This document shows, piece after piece, positions 1 to 8,824 of a stretch of DNA of 43,462 nucleotides (positions are counted from its first letter, which is position 1; each line of letters starts with the position of its first letter). A model generated the notes under the pieces. It did not search any database. It saw only the letters and a list, made by a program, of their open reading frames with translations, and had not been told where the DNA came from. The position numbers and the translations under genes were made by a program. The DNA comes from Gnetum montanum (Eukaryota > Streptophyta > Gnetopsida > Gnetales > Gnetaceae). The stretch is from positions 351,131 to 394,592 of the forward strand of contig MNCI01017751.1 in assembly GCA_015680685.1 (NCBI GenBank). Reading direction: 5' to 3'.

Positions 1-908
1 GGTGGCACTGAAGAGCTAATTGGATCGTCGCGGTAGAAATCCAGTACTTTAACTTGTTCAGTGTTGTCAGCTTTGAGTTGCTTTACCTCATCCGCTAATG
101 CTTGCATCATTTGTTTGGCTTCTGCCCACTCTTGAGTAGTAGGCAGATTAGTTGGTTGGGGAGGTTGTTGGGTTGTCATTTGTTGCTGTCGAGCAATGTT
201 CAGAGTTGTGGTTGTGGGGTGTGGCACGTTGAAGTGAGTGGGCTATTGAACAAGGGGTATGATTCCTTGCCTAGCCACAAACTGTGAAGTGACACCCTAG
301 ATGTGCGGGGCCGATGTAGTGAAAGTGGCCCCATGTGTTTGCACGGGCAGTATGTATTGGATGGAGATGGGGGTGGGTAATCTCTGTTGGGATACTGGTG
401 CTTGTGTGCTCGTTGACACTTGGTGAGTGGTTGTCTGTCCCATGCGAAGATGGACTAATATGTTCACATAGGCTTGGGGACTGAGGGTGTGGTATGAATC
501 CTTAGGTTCGGATTGTGCCTCGAAGTCATCTACATCATGTTGATTTTGGGGCTCCTCAGTGGGTCGCCATGAGTTTTGGCTTCTTTCCATAAGGAGCTAG
601 GAGATGAGTCTATGCTGAGGCTCAGAAAGGGGGATGATGTCATATACAGAGGGGACGAATTCATGACCTCCCATGTATATGTGCTTGAAGTTTCGTTTTG
701 CCTCATGTTCTATGGTGTCAAGAGGAAGGTTGGCCTGAATCTTCACACAGATGTAGTTATACTGTTCTTGTGTGGGGACTATGATGGCGCATGCGTTAGA
801 GGTCTGGAATGACTCCATGGTGATGTGTGACGGGGCAGCGTACAAGTTGGTTAACAAGTGCTGAGTGTGTTTCGGGCTACGTGTGCATAGTGTCCAGCGT
901 GTGAACAC
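1..908 (-). pseudogene. gag-like start of a minus-strand LTR retroelement, broken by three amber stops
   Basis: One reading frame runs from an ATG at 908 down to the window edge, broken only by in-frame TAG codons at 599-597, 299-297 and 245-243. There is no frameshift, because the segments between stops keep the same phase. A second in-frame ATG lies at 818. The product is rich in Q, P, T and H. After the last stop it ends in a charged stretch (EWAEAKQMMQALADEVKQL) that looks like a short coiled coil. The frame follows an LTR and a candidate primer-binding site on the same strand, so it sits where gag should be. I see no zinc knuckle or capsid motif, so gag is inferred from position. The rest of the element lies outside the window. 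Confidence 0.5.
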
Positions 909-929
909 TAAAAATTTTTCTAAGTGTCC

Positions 930-1480
930 TGCATGTACAGCGTAACCGGGAGAAAATTTAGCTAAGCATGAAATTATGAACCATAGTCGTACGTGGATGG
1001 TGATCTCGGGTAAGAGGAAGTCATCTCGGAATCGTTATGTTGTGTGTATTGTATGCCTTAGACAAGGTGATCCATGTTGGTGGCTGTTAGTACTTAGACA
1101 GGTTTGAAGTAGGTGTGAATCGCAGCGAATTCGGCTTTGAAACGGGCTTGTTTTGTGTGTTTTTGTTGAAAAAACACTGTAGCGGTACTGTAGCAGCGTA
1201 AACACTGTAGCGGTGTAAAAACACTGTAGCAGCATAAAAGCACTATAGTAGCGTAAAAGCACTGTAGCAGCGTAAGAGCACTGAGAATTTGTAAACAAAG
1301 TTAGCGTATGGTTAACAGCGTAGACACTAGAAGACTTGCAGATGGTGAGTTTTAAACAGGGCAGCGTAGACGCTGGAAAGTTTGTAGGTAAGGTTTTAAA
1401 CTATACAGCGTAAACACTGGGAGGTTTTCGAAAAAAGTTGGCATGTACTCAACAGCGTAAACGCTGAGAGCTCTGAAGCA
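930..1480. repeat. Leader region with dispersed AGCGTA / ACGCTG motifs and a short tandem block
   Basis: Between the gag-like frame and the primer-binding site the sequence repeats a half-palindrome many times (CAGCGTAAACGCTG and decayed forms). At about 1175-1285 it forms a tandem block of about 17-20 bp units of the type CACTGTAGCAGCGTAAAAG. The complete form reads the same on both strands around a short centre. The same half-sites recur in the adjoining LTR, which ties leader and LTR together as one repeat family. No coding function is visible. Confidence 0.6.
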
Positions 1481-1499
1481 CCACTAGTTTAAGGCAGAG

Positions 1500-1517
1500 G
1501 CCCTCCTTCTAGCGCCA
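1500..1517 (-). other. Candidate primer-binding site of the left-edge LTR element
   Basis: On the minus strand the sequence reads TGGCGCTAGAAGGAGGGC, five bases inside an LTR end of the form ...GGTACA. TGG is expected because every tRNA ends in CCA, and TGGCGC is how Athila/Tat-type gypsy binding sites start. The bases after that do not match the usual Athila/Tat site (TGGCGCCGTTGCCGGGGA), so the tRNA is not assigned. Position and spacing support the call more than the sequence does. Confidence 0.45.
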
Positions 1518-2090
1518 ATTTTTGTACCGTCCGAAATCGTCGATCTCCGGCTGAAAGGAAACAGAGACCGGGGGATCGCGGGACACGCACAGAAGACCCT
1601 ACCTTCACTTGAGGGCAAGCTAGAACAGACGAAGGTAGAGTACCTTGGGTGGTCCGCATGTGGATCAGACAAGGATTTCGCCAAATGTACACCGAGGTGC
1701 TATACGCTGGGTTATACGTGAACGGTGTAACAGGTGTAAAACAGAGTGTAAATAGAATACATGCAACAATTAATGAAAACTATAATAGATTTTAGGAAGA
1801 AAATGTAGAAATATTATTGCAAAGTGAGAGTTACAATGCACCAGTATAACGCAGTTGTGGCTTTCACAAGGCGGACGAATAGCCCCGGTGGATGCAGGGA
1901 TGACTATGGGCTGGTTCAAACTGTAGGCATAGTGTATGGAGGTTGTATGCTCAGCGTACCAGGTTGATGTCTAGCGTATAAGGTTTTTTTTTTTTTGCTC
2001 TAGTTCTCCACGTCTCTCTTTTGCTCTTTGGTTTGTTTAGAAATGCCAACCAGCCGACCCCCCCCCTCTCGGTGTAGTGAAAAATTGGGG

Positions 2091-2118
2091 CTTTTATACA
2101 GGTTTAGGGTGACACGTG
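2091..2118 (-). promoter_or_regulatory. LTR promoter: TATA box with adjacent G-box
   Basis: On the minus strand TATAAAAG lies at 2098-2091. A perfect G-box CACGTG in the context GCCACGTGTC, the core of ABRE-like bZIP/bHLH sites, lies about 15 bases upstream at 2118-2113. Transcription would start near 2065 and run towards the binding site at 1517. The G-box is seen directly. Its use is inferred. Confidence 0.55.
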
Positions 2119-2178
2119 GCGCGTTGACTAGGTGCGGAAGCATAAAATTTACAAGTGTACAACATGTTACATCTGCCG

Positions 2179-2430
2179 GCGTATACGCTGGACGTATACG
2201 CTGTGAATGCTGGGAGTATACGCTGGACGTATACGCTGTGAATGCTGAACGTATATGCTGTATACACTGGGCGTATACGTTGGACGTATACGCTATGAAT
2301 GCTGAACGCATACGCTGTATACGCTGGGCGTATATGCTGGATGTATACGCTGTGAATGCTGGACATATACGTTGTATACGCTGGACGTATACGCTGTGAA
2401 TACAAACTTGGGTGTATACGCTGGGCATAC
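2179..2430. repeat. Tandem array built on the palindrome GCGTATACGC
   Basis: GCGTATACGC, its own reverse complement, first occurs complete at 2179-2188. It recurs with small changes every 20-36 bases to about 2430, and again in decayed form at 2577-2640. The higher-order unit is about 55 bp (starts near 2227, 2282 and 2338), each with the string CGCTGTGAATGCTG or a close variant. The array is CpG-rich in an AT-rich neighbourhood and lies immediately upstream of a minus-strand TATA/G-box pair, so it occupies the U3 of an LTR. Confidence 0.8.
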
Positions 2431-2440
2431 AGGAATGAAA

Positions 2441-2860
2441 GACCATCATTTGGAGCCCAAAATTTGATTTTCAAGTGCCTAAGATCTACTAGGGACCCTG
2501 GGGAAGGTCCTAGGGGGTCTAGACGCTCAGTTCTGGCATGTTCTAACTCATTTCTGGGGCCCGAAAGTCTCTCTACGCTGGCTGCACCCTGGGCATATAC
2601 GCTGGGCTCTACGTTGGGCATGTATAGGTCAGCGTACAAGATGCATACTTAGTGAAAACCAAGTATTTTGAGCTCAAGATTTGCCAAGTTTGATGCTAGA
2701 TGTCATTGTAGTCTTCTATGGGTCCCAAGGAACCATTTCTTGTTGACTTCGACTCTGCTTGAAGCTATCTGTGGGGCCCTCAAGCTTCAGTCATGCTGGG
2801 GAACATCATGACTTAGCTCGATTCTCGTTGGAGAAGTACTAAGTTCAGAATTTTGTGGTG
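2441..2860. other. Junction region without a recognised gene
   Basis: This stretch holds the last decayed copies of the palindromic repeat (to about 2640) and the switch to the plus-strand coiled-coil remnant. A weak plus-strand reading frame with several stops runs through about 2700-2860, and it may be the 5' part of the A element. The exact junction between the two elements cannot be placed by eye. Confidence 0.3.
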
Positions 2861-3020
2861 TTTCAATATGCTCACACCAAAGCACTAACTGTCCTAGAGG
2901 AAGAAAAATAAAAAGATAATTGCAAAAAACATGAGGTTGAAAGACATGGAAAAGAAAAAGAATGTTCTTGAAGAAAGCATTCATCAATTGAGAGAATAAT
3001 TTACTACAGGCAACCAAGAT

Positions 3021-3836
3021 ATGAGAAAACTTGCCAAAGAGAATAGAACCTTATCAATGGAGGAAGTCCACGTAGTCTACCAAAAGTCAGCAATTGAGAT
3101 TAGTACATGGAACAATGAGGCCAAAAATCATGAAAGACTTAAGGAACACTTCAAGGACCAAGTGGGAATGTATAAACATATCAATGAAAAAGAGATATAG
3201 ATGGCTAAGAAAAAAATTAGCTTAATTACAACACAAACACCTGATTGGCAACCAATCTTGGATAGTCTTGCCCACATCCATTAAGCTAAAGTGAAGAACA
3301 AAGACTTGCAAATCGAAGACCTCATGGAATACATGGGATTAGTAAATCTTAGATATGTTAATCTAGCCATGCTCATAGTAGGTAGACTAAGAAATGAATT
3401 GGAGCAACAAGTGACTACAACCTATGCATTATATGAAAAAAAGTTTGCAAATAAAAAGGATGTGTAGCAAGAATTGCATATTACAAACTTAGAACTTGAA
3501 GTGGTCAAGGCTAGCTACTAGGATTAGAAGGATGTAGCAGCAAACCTAGCTCGTAGAATAACCAATTATCAAGAATTAGGAAAAGTGGCTAGAACACTTG
3601 AGAAAGAAAGACAATAGTTTGCATCTTGGTATATGAAGGTAAATCATATGTTTCCATAGTTGCCATGTCCATGGGAGGTATTGACTCTGGTGAACATCGT
3701 CAAATTTTCCTAGATGATACACGATCCAAGAATAGAAAAGGAAAAGCTTCAAGTGTTCCTTAGCAAATATAAGATCCCAAAATCCAATGATAAAGAAAAA
3801 ATGCTAATGGAGGAGCCACCAACACTGAGGACATGA
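3021..3836 (+). pseudogene. Coiled-coil protein of retroelement family A/B, copy A (decayed)
   Basis: A single frame of 272 codons runs from the ATG at 3021 to the TGA at 3834-3836. It is interrupted by point stops, mostly TAG, with no net frameshift. Traces continue upstream to about 2860. The product is highly charged (many E, K, N, Q), with heptad-like stretches such as KENRTLSMEEVHVVYQKSA. It ends in a short tail containing SWYMKVNHMFP and MIHDPRIEKEKLQVFLSKYK. An inverted copy at 15600-16550 shares this tail. The frame lies about 235 bases before the polypurine tract and 3' LTR. I do not recognise the family. It could be a gag-like or accessory protein of a non-autonomous element. Confidence 0.55.
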
Positions 3837-4070
3837 GGCTACATTGAGCTTTATCATTTTTTTTATTTTGTTATTTTGATTTGTCAAATTGTGTCAATCA
3901 TGTGATGCATGATAATTTTGTAAACACCACTCCAACCACAATGAGGCATTCATAGTAGAGTCAGTTATGTAAATAAGTCATAATATTCAAGTCTATATAT
4001 AACCCCAAAAATTTTGTACGGGACTCTATCCCCTTTTTGTTTTAACTCAAGGACAAGTTTCTAATTAGTT

Positions 4071-4079
4071 GTGGGGGTA
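4071..4079 (+). other. Polypurine tract of element A
   Basis: GTGGGGGTA directly precedes the LTR start TGATAAAA. A very similar tract (CATGGGGGTA) precedes the 3' LTR of element D. This is the expected plus-strand priming site. Confidence 0.6.
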
Positions 4080-4937
4080 TGATAAAAATAATTTATGTCA
4101 ATGATGCAATATTATATCTCTACAATATCATAGCTCTACTTACGTCATCATAAATACGATGTAGTGAGTCTTGGTCTCGACTATAAATACCAACCCACCA
4201 TGGCATCAAAGGAACAACTTTCATTCAACTCTTATCAAAATTCTTTTAGCTTCTTTTTGTGAGTTACACTTAGAGTTATAGTTAGAAGTGAATGCCCACA
4301 ATGTGATAACTAACAATTGTATGAAGTCTTTATTCGAGTGGATTGTACCTGGACATAATTCATGATTAGTAATAAAGATCGAGATTGTTTCTTACCATTA
4401 CAACATCTCACTTAGTTTACTTTTATTTTCTAACATGTTTACTTTGATTAAGTTATTTACATACTTTACTTTTCCAATGTCCATTAGTAAGGTAGAATAA
4501 GTATGACTGGTTTCAAGCATTAAGTGTAATCATTTGGTAACCCAATAATGACTTCGCTTGATTTCCTTAGTAGTGAATTCACTTGGTAATCCTAGTAATA
4601 GTTACATGAGCCTAGGGCATGTACAGCAAGCCAAGAATGGATGCTTATTGCTGTATGCTAGGATAAAGCTAAATTTCTATCATCACCTAGATTTAGACTT
4701 TGTTCTCATTTTCATTGTGGAAACACTTAAGATTAATATGAGATCATAACATCATGATATCATATACCTTAATGAGAGTTAAACCATACTACTTACACTT
4801 CATTAACTCAATGTGAGAAGACAACAATCATGAACCAATTATCAACCACTAGCATATTTACATTGTTTATCCACAGATTATGATCTGGTCATGCATGAAC
4901 ACTCATGGCTTGTATGCTGAAGTGTTGGAATATAACA
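4080..4937 (+). mobile_element. 3' LTR of element A
   Basis: This is an 858-bp LTR starting TGATAAAA after a polypurine tract and ending ...TATAACA. Its limits come from comparison with the inverted copy at 14497-15337, which matches along its whole length: same start, same TATA region, same motif GGTAGAATAAGTA, and the same end around GTGTTGG. Similarity is patchy, with many substitutions and small indels, so both copies are old. No 5' LTR for this element is visible upstream. Confidence 0.7.
4142..4189 (+). promoter_or_regulatory. LTR promoter of element A: TTACGTCA-type bZIP site and TATA box
   Basis: TATAAATA lies at 4182-4189. About 35 bases upstream is TTACGTCA, a TGACG/as-1-like bZIP half-site. 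The inverted copy keeps the TATA box (TATAAATA on the minus strand, 15243-15236) but not the bZIP site. The TATA box is therefore better supported. Confidence 0.45.
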
Positions 4938-5690
4938 TTCATTAATACCTTTAGGATTATTTGTTAAAGCTAAACATAGTCTTTGATATATGGAATCTTT
5001 AGTATGGAAGATAGGAGGAAGAGAGGTAGATCAACAATGATTGGACCTTCCAAAATGATATTATGTGTCCTCCTTGTTAGACTATGATGTCAGAGAGATT
5101 ACACCCCTATCCATATTACATTCATATGTAGACTCCATAATGGTGTCTCACCAAACTTGAACCTTTGTTGATTGATATGATCTAGATATGTTTTTGGTAA
5201 CATGATAGCCTCCATAGCTATGGCCAAGTCCTAACCTTAGAAAAGCAACTTAAATAATTAATGGAGCTTATTGGTCAAGTAGCAACATAATATTATCCTA
5301 CAAGTGCCTCCACTTAAATTGTTCATCCTAGTGAAATATGAAGGTAAAATCAAGACAGTGAGGGTCTAATAAGCATATGAGACCCTTGCTTGTAATAATT
5401 CACTTTAATTTTTCTTAATACAGATCCTATCATCATCTCCACTAGTGTTCTCATTGTGTGGTGGACTATCAATCCTATGTGAAGAAGGCATGTTTTAGTT
5501 ACTAATGTGTGCGTGACTTGAAATATAAAATTCTCCTAAAGAATAAATGATTAATGCTTTTTACAACAATCATTTATAATTTAACAAATCTAAATCACTA
5601 GTACCATCCTTGACAATGGTGCCAATGAAGAGCAACAGAGTGATTCTAACACCTAACCATATGATCTATAGGTATCATGGTAGATAGTGT
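4938..5690. other. AT-rich intergenic DNA, nothing recognised
   Basis: No open frame of useful length, no repeat unit and no similarity to the other elements in the window could be seen by eye. Confidence 0.4.
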
Positions 5691-5699
5691 CATAGTCCA

Positions 5700-6380
5700 T
5701 GGATGGAACTAGTATGATGTCTAAATAGTTAAACATGAGATCATAGGTAACTGTCTTTCTACTTAAACTAGTAGTACCTCTATCATGTAGAGTTTAGTCC
5801 AAGGTGAGACATATGATCATTGATGTTATGTGATTGTGACTAAGCTATATAAAAACATATCAATTAATTAATGAATAATAAGAAAATTAATCCTAAACTA
5901 GCCTAAGGATTATGAGTGTCTATTCCCAACTTGTTTGATATGTTATAAACTTACATACCCATTGCTAGGATTATCAAGCATTATGCTACTAGGTGAACCA
6001 ACTAATAATATTGTTGGAATTACCAAGTGAATATGTGTTTATAATTAAAACTGGTTATGCTTATTCTACCGATGATTAATGTTCATAAAAATGTAAATAT
6101 TAAGCTAAGTGCATGGAAAATAAATTGTACTAAAAGTAAATTTTATTCTAAGTCAAAGTGTTGTAATGAATATGAATCAATTTCGATCTTATTATTGGTC
6201 ATGGATTGTATCCATGTACAATACCACTTAAATAAGTTATCATACAATTAACTCAAATTCTGTGTAAATAAATTGTAAGAGTTTGACTACTCTAGTGACC
6301 AAAATAGTGTATAAACAATGTGGATGAACCATACTTATAAGCATATTTTATGGCTATCTTGACATAGTAGAGGCTTAGTC
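5700..6380 (-). mobile_element. Probable third LTR of family A/B, minus orientation, decayed
   Basis: The plus-strand text parallels the minus-oriented LTR at 14497-15337 in order. Both have a motif CTTATTCTACCGAT preceded by a GGTT/CAGTTGT-like string, then a run around TTGTTCATG or its equivalent before GTATCCATG, then GTTATCA/GTTACCA followed by a CAA/CTAACTC stretch. It is more diverged than A and B, and its ends are not clear. It may be a solo LTR, or one LTR of an element inverted relative to A. Confidence 0.4.
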
Positions 6381-6839
6381 AACTAAGCCCTTTTGAAATT
6401 ACACTTTTATTGTTCATCAAAATTGAAAGTAGACATGTTTCTATTTTTATTTAATATTTCATTATTTTTTCTAGATACAATGAAACTTAGGGTTGGTAGC
6501 ATAGCCTCTAACTACACAACAAGGTAGATGTGATCCACTATGAGAATATCTTACCACAATGCTAATTCATTGCCATGCCTAAGATGGTAGAAAGTATCAA
6601 ACCTACAATGTCCTTTATAAAATATGAATGTTCATTTTTCAAATAATAAAACTCCATGCTAATTTATTTTCAATTATTAAAATCAAACATCCTATTTTTG
6701 TTAACTAATAAATAAAATAAAATAAAATTGAAGCTTTATTATGTTTGAAGATCCATAGGATATATTGAACTGATATTACATTTTTATGAAAAATCAAGAT
6801 AGACTTTGCCAATTGACCAAGCATGAATGGGGGCATCAA

Positions 6840-7300
6840 AACCAAATCATACAAGCATTTTTCTATGACATTATAACGTTATCTCAAGTAGGTAGTAATA
6901 GCACAAGATAAAAACATATGTAATTCATCATCAAGGGCTCCTAACCAACACAATTTATAAATGTGCTCTTCTCAAAGGAGTTGAATCCATCTTCCACATT
7001 CAATTCTAAGATGATGAGAATTTAGGTAAAACTTACTAATAACATTTTGATACTTGATTAAAATAGTAGCTAAGAGATAGTGAGCTTCTATATCAAATTT
7101 AATAAATGTAATGTGATGTAAATAAAACTTTCTTCATAATACACCAATTACCACTTTAAGTAAACTCTAAAACATACTTTAACCTATCAAACAAATACTA
7201 TATTAAAGGTTTGCCCTACTTCATGATTTGTAAATCATAATTTATGTGAAACTATTTGAGATATAAAAAATCTATCTCATTTCATCATGTCTAAAAAGGA
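6840..7300 (-). pseudogene. LINE ORF2 C-terminal remnant (zf-RVT region)
   Basis: At 7025-6900 the minus strand reads LNSHHLRIECGRWI, one TGA, then EEHIYKLCWLGALDDELHMF followed by LSCA. The order of a short basic HxLRIExGRW motif, a CxxC-like or CxLC turn, DDELHMFLSC and a final Cys is characteristic of the zinc-binding region after the reverse transcriptase in non-LTR retrotransposons. The TGA falls where an arginine (CGA) is usual. Coding traces continue upstream to about 7300 with many stops. The RT core is absent. Confidence 0.55.
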
Positions 7301-7524
7301 TCATCACTAAGAGGCTCAATTCTCATCCAAGGGATGTAGGACGATATGGATGCATGGTTTGCATCATGAATTAGTGCATGAACATCTAATGGATGAAGCA
7401 TTCATCAAAGACATGATAATGCAAAGGTATTCCAGCATGTCCATGCTCATTATATGTCAAACTCATTTTTGCTAATAGAATTTGTTGATTTGATGATGGT
7501 TTCTAAGGCCATTCATATTGGTGT

Positions 7525-8160
7525 TTTCAATAATTGTCATGCTTTATTGATTATTTAAAAGTGGACTCCCTCTTTTAATCCAACATTCCTTGAATTTCAA
7601 AAGGTTTCTTATTTTGTTGAATTGCTGAATCTTCTATTAATTTTTGAAAAAGTTGAAAGAGATATTGTTTCTTGTATTGGGCCAATCAAGCATTTTGACA
7701 CCCTTGCTACAATTAGTGGTTTTAATAGAATTCGATATATGATTGAAGTGGATCTTGATTTGCTTAAGTAAGAAAATTTTCTACGTGTTGGCAAAATTGA
7801 TTATGTACAGAAAAGGTTATTTATTACAATATTCCAAAGTCATGTCATCATTGTTATCAAGAGGGTTACATGTTTGATTCATGTCCTTTTATGCTGCAAA
7901 TAAAAAAGGCAATACAACACGTCAAGAACAAGCTATTGTAAATGCTACTAAGGTTTCTTTTGCAAATGTTATAGATTTTGTCAAGGTTTTTTTTATAGAT
8001 GCTATAAATCTTAGGATGATTTCTTCTGTTGACATTTCAATAGTTAGCCCACCCCTTTCTTTTACTATTTTTCAACAAAATAGATATTCAAGGAAGGTTC
8101 TAATCAAATTAGTTTCAAAAAATTCTTCAATGACTAAGAGGAAACAAATATATGTTTCTT
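7525..8160 (+). pseudogene. LINE ORF1 remnant: DUF4283-like domain and degenerate zinc knuckle
   Basis: A frame beginning near 7560 reads KWTPSFNPTFLEFQKV, then IGPIKHFDTLATISGF and RYMIEVDLDLLK, closed by TAA. This matches the order of the plant LINE ORF1 DUF4283 domain. At 7827-7895 another frame gives IPKSCHHCYQEGYMFDSC, a CCHC-type zinc knuckle whose histidine position is tyrosine. At least one frameshift separates the two. Continuing open sequence to 8160 has no recognisable motif. ORF1 of such elements binds RNA. This copy cannot make a complete protein. Confidence 0.6.
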
Positions 8161-8210
8161 AGATTTCACATAATTTTATTGTAATCTTTAGAATGAACAA
8201 TATGTTCTAA

Positions 8211-8300
8211 GATATTTTAACTACTAATAATTCATTTGTAGCTATTGGTTAAGANGAGATATTTTAACTACTAATAATTCATTTGCAGCTATTGGTTAAG
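8211..8300 (+). repeat. 43-bp direct duplication flanking an ambiguous base
   Basis: The 43 bases at 8211-8253 recur at 8258-8300 with one difference (GTAGC versus GCAGC). They are separated by four bases that include the N at 8255. Either this is a real tandem duplication in the LINE remnant or an assembly join in which the same sequence was placed twice. Confidence 0.8.
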
Positions 8301-8371
8301 ATATGGAGATAATATCTTTGGATAATATTGATTCTATTGACACAACAAAGGCTTCCTTGCCTTTCACCCAA

Positions 8372-8570
8372 TGTTAATCCTTTCATGGAATGTAGAATTT
8401 CTTACCCTAGAGAGAACATTTTTTAGAATTACTTGTGAGGACAAAAACCTAAAGAGACATCCCCAAAACAATTAGGCTTTTTCTTTTCGTGATTTGGAGT
8501 TTTTTCTCTCTACAATACTTGTACTTCTCTATGCCTTTGTACTCTAGATTTTTATTTTAATATATAAATA
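8372..8570 (+). pseudogene. First residues of LINE ORF2 joined to a LINE-like 3' tail
   Basis: At 8372 an ATG opens MLILSWNVEF, which matches the start of the AP-endonuclease domain of plant L1-type ORF2 proteins (usually ...SWNxRG...). The frame then degenerates and no RT follows. At 8500-8570 the text CTTTGTACTCTAGATTTTTA with AT-rich sequence after it resembles the 3' end of plant LINEs. Together with the ORF1 remnant upstream this suggests one plus-strand LINE that lost most of ORF2. The tail assignment is weaker than the ORF1 assignment. Confidence 0.4.
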
Positions 8571-8824
8571 TTTTAGGCGTGACACCCTTTACTACTAGAC
8601 TAACACCTCATTGTTAACCTTTTGGATCAATAACCTTGCTTATCATTACACCCCAAACTGATTTCAACGATAATTAAATTAACTCTTTTTTTGAATGATA
8701 ATTATTTTTACTGGCTCGAAGCCTCGTGCAACCTGAAACAATAGAGCAGAAACATTGAAATAGGTAAGCAGACGAGGAACGCGATCCTGTGAAAAATCTG
8801 GATCGAGAGAGAAGGGCACGCAAT
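8571..8824 (+). promoter_or_regulatory. Upstream region of the SufD gene
   Basis: About 250 bases separate the LINE tail from the first ATG upstream of the SufD start. The region is AT-rich to about 8705 and more balanced after that. I see no clear TATA box at a plausible distance. The in-frame stop at 8761-8763 shows the coding frame does not extend further upstream. The LINE remnant lies directly upstream, so any promoter is short or includes transposon DNA. Confidence 0.3.

Larger units (their letters stand above)
1523..2640 (-). mobile_element. LTR (5' LTR of the left-edge element), upper boundary uncertain
   Basis: On the minus strand this segment ends in CA next to a candidate primer-binding site. 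It contains a TATA box with a G-box (2091-2118), with a palindrome-rich tandem array upstream (2179-2640). Going down the minus strand, that is the order U3 repeats, promoter, R/U5, binding site. I could not find the TG start. It lies somewhere between about 2640 and the coiled-coil remnant at about 2860. Long open frames on both strands at 2000-2640 come from the repeat array and are not genes. Confidence 0.5.

Noticed and set aside
2000-2652. Long open frames on both strands over the palindromic array
   Set aside because: The tandem repeat lacks stops in several frames at once, and the products are low-complexity (Y, A, R, I, Q). This is a repeat artefact.
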